Shown: positions 61,070 through 64,000 of the stretch, piece after piece
How the letters are laid out: each line of letters starts with the position of its first letter
Position numbering within the stretch: the stretch's first letter is position 1
Source: Streptomyces populi
Lineage (GTDB): Bacteria; Actinomycetota; Actinomycetes; Streptomycetales; Streptomycetaceae
NCBI RefSeq assembly: GCF_002911015.1
Contig: NZ_KZ626864.1
Coordinates: forward strand, 1 to 64,000
Length of the DNA stretch: 64,000 nt
Reading direction: 5' to 3'
Made by a program: the position numbers and the translations under genes
Notes under the pieces: model-generated
Seen by the model: only the letters and a program-made list of their open reading frames with translations
What the model was told of the DNA's origin: nothing
Database searches by the model: none

Positions 61070-62635
61070 ATGCCTGTACACGAGGGATATGACGCCGTGA
61101 TCGTCGGCGGAGGCCACAACGGACTGGTCGCCGCCGCCTACCTGGCACGGGCCGGCCGGTCCGTGCTGGTGCTGGAGCGCCTCGGGAACACCGGTGGCGC
61201 CGCCGTCTCCACCCGGCCCTTCGCCGGGGTCGACGCGCGGCTGTCGCGCTACTCGTACCTGGTCAGCCTGCTGCCCCGGAAGATCGTGCGGGACCTGGGC
61301 CTCGACTTCCGGGTCCGGGGCCGCACGGTCTCCTCGTACACGCCCGTCGAGCGCGACGGACGGCCCACCGGACTGCTCGTCGGCGGTGGCGAGCGGCGCA
61401 CCCGCGAGGCGTTCGCCCGGCTGACCGGATCGGAGCGCGAGTACGAGGCGTGGCAGCGTTTCTACGGGATGACCGGCCGTGTCGCCCAGCGGGTGTTCCC
61501 GACGCTCACCGAACCGCTGCCCACCCGCGAGGAGCTGAGGGCACGGGTCGACGACGAGGACGCCTGGCGGATCCTCTTCGAGGAACCGGTCGGCAGGGCC
61601 GTCGAGGAGTACTTCGCCGACGACCTCGTGCGCGGGGTCGTCCTCACCGACGCGCTCATCGGCACCTTCGCCGACGCCCACGACCCCTCGCTGCGGCAGA
61701 ACCGCTGCTTCCTCTACCACGTGATCGGCGGCGGCACCGGAGCCTGGGACGTGCCCGTCGGCGGCATGGGCGCCCTCACCGACGCGATCACCGGCGCGGC
61801 GCGCGCCGCCGGTGCCGTGATCGAGACCGGACACGAGGTGCTGCGGATCGACACGGACGGCGAGTCCGCCGAGATCACCTACCGGACCGCCGACGGCGAG
61901 GGCGTCGTCGCGGCCCGCCACGTCCTGGTGAACGCCTCCCCGCAGGAGCTCGCCCACCTCACCGGAGACGAGCCGCCGACCCCGGCGGAGGGCGCCCAGC
62001 TCAAGGTGAACATGCTGCTCAAGCGGCTGCCGAGGCTCCGCGACACCTCCGTCGACCCGCGCGAGGCGTTCTCGGGGACCTTCCACATCGCGGAGGGGTA
62101 CGAGCAGCTGGCCACCGCGCACGCCCAGGCCGCCGTCGGTGAGCTGCCCGCCGCGCCGCCCTCCGAGATCTACTGCCACTCGCTCACCGACCCCAGCATC
62201 CTCGGCCCGGACCTGGTCGAGCGGGGGTACCAGACCCTCACGCTCTTCGGCCTCCACACGCCGGCGCGGCTCTTCGAGCGGGACAACGACGCCGTGCGCG
62301 AGGAACTGCTGAAGTCCACACTGGCCCAGCTGGACGCCCACCTCGCCGAGCCGCTCGCCGACTGCCTGGCCACCGACGCGGACGGGCGGCCCTGCATCGA
62401 GGCGAAGACCCCGCTCGACCTGGAGCGGGACCTGCGCCTGCCGGGCGGCAACATCTTCCACCGCGACCTCGCCTTCCCCTACGCCCAGGAGGGCACCGGC
62501 CGCTGGGGCGTGGAGACCCGTCACGCCAACGTGATGCTGTGCGGGGCGGGCGCGGTGCGCGGCGGCGGGGTCAGCGGGGTGCCGGGGCACAACGCGGCGA
62601 AGGCGGTACTGGAGTCCCTGGGCGGCGCGGCCTAG
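61070..62635 (+). CDS. FAD-dependent phytoene-desaturase-like oxidoreductase
   Basis: A 521-aa flavoprotein. The dinucleotide-binding motif is DAVIVGGGHNGLVAAAYL near the N-terminus, and the C-terminal part (CGAGAVRGGGVSGVPGHNAAKAVL) is the FAD-binding end of the amine-oxidase/phytoene-dehydrogenase superfamily. It resembles PYROXD2-type proteins of uncertain substrate. The start at ATG 61070 is uncertain: GAAGGGG is too close, and GTG 61055 has no clear site. Confidence 0.88.
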   Translation: MPVHEGYDAVIVGGGHNGLVAAAYLARAGRSVLVLERLGNTGGAAVSTRPFAGVDARLSRYSYLVSLLPRKIVRDLGLDFRVRGRTVSSYTPVERDGRPTGLLVGGGERRTREAFARLTGSEREYEAWQRFYGMTGRVAQRVFPTLTEPLPTREELRARVDDEDAWRILFEEPVGRAVEEYFADDLVRGVVLTDALIGTFADAHDPSLRQNRCFLYHVIGGGTGAWDVPVGGMGALTDAITGAARAAGAVIETGHEVLRIDTDGESAEITYRTADGEGVVAARHVLVNASPQELAHLTGDEPPTPAEGAQLKVNMLLKRLPRLRDTSVDPREAFSGTFHIAEGYEQLATAHAQAAVGELPAAPPSEIYCHSLTDPSILGPDLVERGYQTLTLFGLHTPARLFERDNDAVREELLKSTLAQLDAHLAEPLADCLATDADGRPCIEAKTPLDLERDLRLPGGNIFHRDLAFPYAQEGTGRWGVETRHANVMLCGAGAVRGGGVSGVPGHNAAKAVLESLGGAA

Positions 62636-62728
62636 GGCCGGTACCGCATCGGTTTGCCGTGGCCGTCGGCCGGGTCGCTCGTGCGACGCGGGCGCATGGG
62701 CAGGGCCCGATCCGCTTCCTCACCCGGG

Positions 62729-62795
62729 AAGCGCCTCCGGCGGTGGCAGGAAAAAGGGCCTTTGGAATCCTCGTTCTTGCTGGCCGGAGGCGCTT
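62729..62795. terminator. Long-loop hairpin, probable terminator
   Basis: AAGCGCCTCCGGC (62729-62741) pairs exactly with 62783-62795 across 41 nt and is followed by TTTCG. It is about 95 bp after the oxidoreductase stop. The gap on to 63205 has no gene but is relatively AT-rich and probably holds the promoter of the next gene. Confidence 0.6.
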
Positions 62796-63205
62796 TTCGC
62801 CTACCTGGCCATCCGTCGGGAAATCCGCTTACGGGCAGGCGCACGGCCCGCCGCATCCGCCGCGGGCCCCCAAGTCCTCCCTCTTCCGTATCGGCGCACC
62901 TATTGGCATGTACGCCACATAAAACTGTCGTGCACCGAAAAGAAAAAGACTGAGGGGTGACTGGAAACCAAGCTTTCAGCTCGCTCCAAGTGGCCTCGAT
63001 CTAGACATTTAGAGGTGTATTCCGGCCCGGAGGGTCATAGATTCTTGTCGTATGCAGCTGTCTTGCGAGATCTTCGAGGGGTAAGCCCGAGAGACGAGAC
63101 GACGGAAGGGTCGCGCGGAGGCGGTCGGACATCTTTTTCGGCATGCCTTCGTGCGCCCTGCCGTGACGTGCTCTCCCCGTTCGCATGTTGAATGAAGGAG
63201 AAGTT

Positions 63206-63559
63206 GTGATCTCAAGGACAATGAGGGTCGCCCGTTCCGTGGTCGTGGCGGCAGCGGCCACTGTGGCCGTGACCATGGCCATGCCCACGGGCAACGCGTT
63301 CGCCATCGACCACATCGAGTGCCGTGGCGGGGCGGACTTCCTGAAGATCTGGTCCCACCTGGACGGCAGGTCCAGCGTGGACTGCTACGCCAACAAGGGC
63401 CGGACCGGTTTCGGCTCGTGGTGGGTCGACCGCATTTCGACGGGCAACAACGATCTGATCTACTACGACGCGAACGGCGACTCGGTGCGCATCAACCGGT
63501 GGACCGACATCACTTTCCCGAGTCGTCCTCCGAGGGTCAAGGACATCGAAATCCTTTAG
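63206..63559 (+). CDS. Secreted beta/gamma-crystallin-like protein
   Basis: A 117-aa protein with a signal peptide (to about GNAFA at 29-33) and a mature region of about 85 residues: CRGGADFLKIWSHLDGRSSVDCYANKG, then WWVDRISTGNNDLIYYDANGDSVRINRW. This fits the beta/gamma-crystallin fold found in small Streptomyces killer-toxin-like and metalloproteinase-inhibitor proteins. One disulfide is likely. GTG 63206 is 5 nt after AAGGAG; ATG 63221 is an alternative. Confidence 0.7.
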   Translation: MISRTMRVARSVVVAAAATVAVTMAMPTGNAFAIDHIECRGGADFLKIWSHLDGRSSVDCYANKGRTGFGSWWVDRISTGNNDLIYYDANGDSVRINRWTDITFPSRPPRVKDIEIL

Positions 63560-63679
63560 TGGGTGAGCGGGCGGTTCTCCGGGAAGGTCGTGCCGACGTT
63601 CGATCATTCCCGGACATGAATTCCTTCCCGTGCGGAATTCGGTTCCACGCGGGGGTCGACTGAATTCTCCCCGCTTGTC

Positions 63680-63714
63680 GATGCAGGCCGCGCGATTTCG
63701 GTGCGGCCTGCATC
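63680..63714. terminator. Terminator after the crystallin-like gene
   Basis: A perfect 12-bp stem (GATGCAGGCCGC at 63680-63691, GCGGCCTGCATC at 63703-63714) with an 11-nt loop. The remaining gap to 63885 has no gene. Confidence 0.75.
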
Positions 63715-63885
63715 GGCCTGTTCCCGTGAATTCCGAGGGTTGTGGTCACGGGTACGCGGGGAAGGGGGAGGGACCTCCACCGATGACATGCCGGTCGGGA
63801 ACGCAAGGGCTCGTGGCCCTTTGTGCGACTGCGCGCCTGCGCGACGGGCGGTCGGGTCCGGGCGGGCCCGGAGTCCGGCCCGCCG

Positions 63886-64000
63886 TCAGTCCTCGGACGG
63901 CACCCAGCCCGCCGCCGTGATCCGCTCCGCGTCGGCGGTCCGCCGCTCGTCGAAGAGGACGCGGTCGCCGGCCTCGACCCGCAGCGCGTCGACGTAGGCG
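63886..64000 (-). CDS. 3' end of an unidentified gene (partial)
   Basis: The minus-strand frame running in from the right edge to the TGA at 63886-63888 reads 37 GC3-biased codons (VDALRVEAGDRVLFDERRTA, ending GWVPSED). The rest of the gene is outside the window. The family cannot be named from this. Confidence 0.5.
   Translation of the reverse strand, partial: AYVDALRVEAGDRVLFDERRTADAERITAAGWVPSED

Noticed and set aside
1..64000. CRISPR arrays, tRNA and rRNA genes
   Set aside because: No regularly spaced direct repeats, and no sequence with the tRNA or rRNA conserved blocks was found by eye.

Overview
The window looks like part of a Streptomyces (or close actinomycete) chromosome. The DNA is very GC-rich with G/C-biased third codon positions, GTG and TTG starts are common, and the gene set is typical: a WhiB-like protein, a PAS/GAF/PP2C phosphatase, two Ser/Thr kinases, several TetR regulators, an ECF42 sigma factor with its DGPF partner, and CbtB under a cobalamin riboswitch. 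It reads as a chromosome segment with a decayed, accessory left part (about 1-14 kb) and a more ordinary metabolic and regulatory right part.

0.1-6.5 kb: a compact minus-strand operon encodes an ATPase-like protein, a small unknown protein, a radical SAM/SPASM enzyme with seven SPASM cysteines, a 44-residue peptide whose start codon overlaps the SAM gene, and an aminoglycoside-phosphotransferase-like kinase. A divergent TPR-rich regulator sits beside it and an NDP-sugar-epimerase-like gene ends 1 bp from the regulator. This has the layout of a small ribosomally made, modified peptide (RiPP) locus and is the best candidate here for an undescribed system.

6.5-14.5 kb: accessory DNA with scars. 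It holds a small gene killed by a TGG-to-TAG change, a HEPN-like protein, an IS21 IstB tail, a GNAT protein, a WhiB-Xis-integrase module, a MerR regulator with a clear operator, two unknown proteins, and an 82-bp broken copy of the phosphotransferase gene 12 kb from the intact one.

14.5-37 kb: a YihY/BrkB membrane protein; the PP2C phosphatase; a deacylase divergent from an XRE-cupin regulator with tandem operators; a vWA protein; lipoproteins; an acyl-CoA dehydrogenase with its TetR regulator; a sugar-type ABC importer; a PIG-L deacetylase; an MpaB-type oxygenase; a Ser/Thr kinase; a Gfo/Idh oxidoreductase; PadR/SnoaL; a Cys-rich four-helix protein; and a riboswitch-controlled cbtB lacking an adjacent cbtA.

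37-49 kb: an acyl-CoA dehydrogenase with a KstR-like box; an NlpC/P60 hydrolase; an IS30 remnant; a sigma factor with a membrane partner; a LysR/SDR pair; an Rhs scrap; a TROVE (Ro60-like) protein; a DHFR-like reductase; and a CdiI-like immunity protein.

49-64 kb: an AidB-like dehydrogenase; two TetR genes; a three-gene catabolic operon (TauD-type dioxygenase, MFS carrier, aldehyde dehydrogenase); a kinase with eight TPR-type repeats; the DGPF/ECF42 pair with a matching promoter; a phytoene-desaturase-like oxidoreductase; a secreted crystallin-like protein; and the 3' end of one more gene. I saw no tRNA, rRNA, CRISPR array or replication origin.
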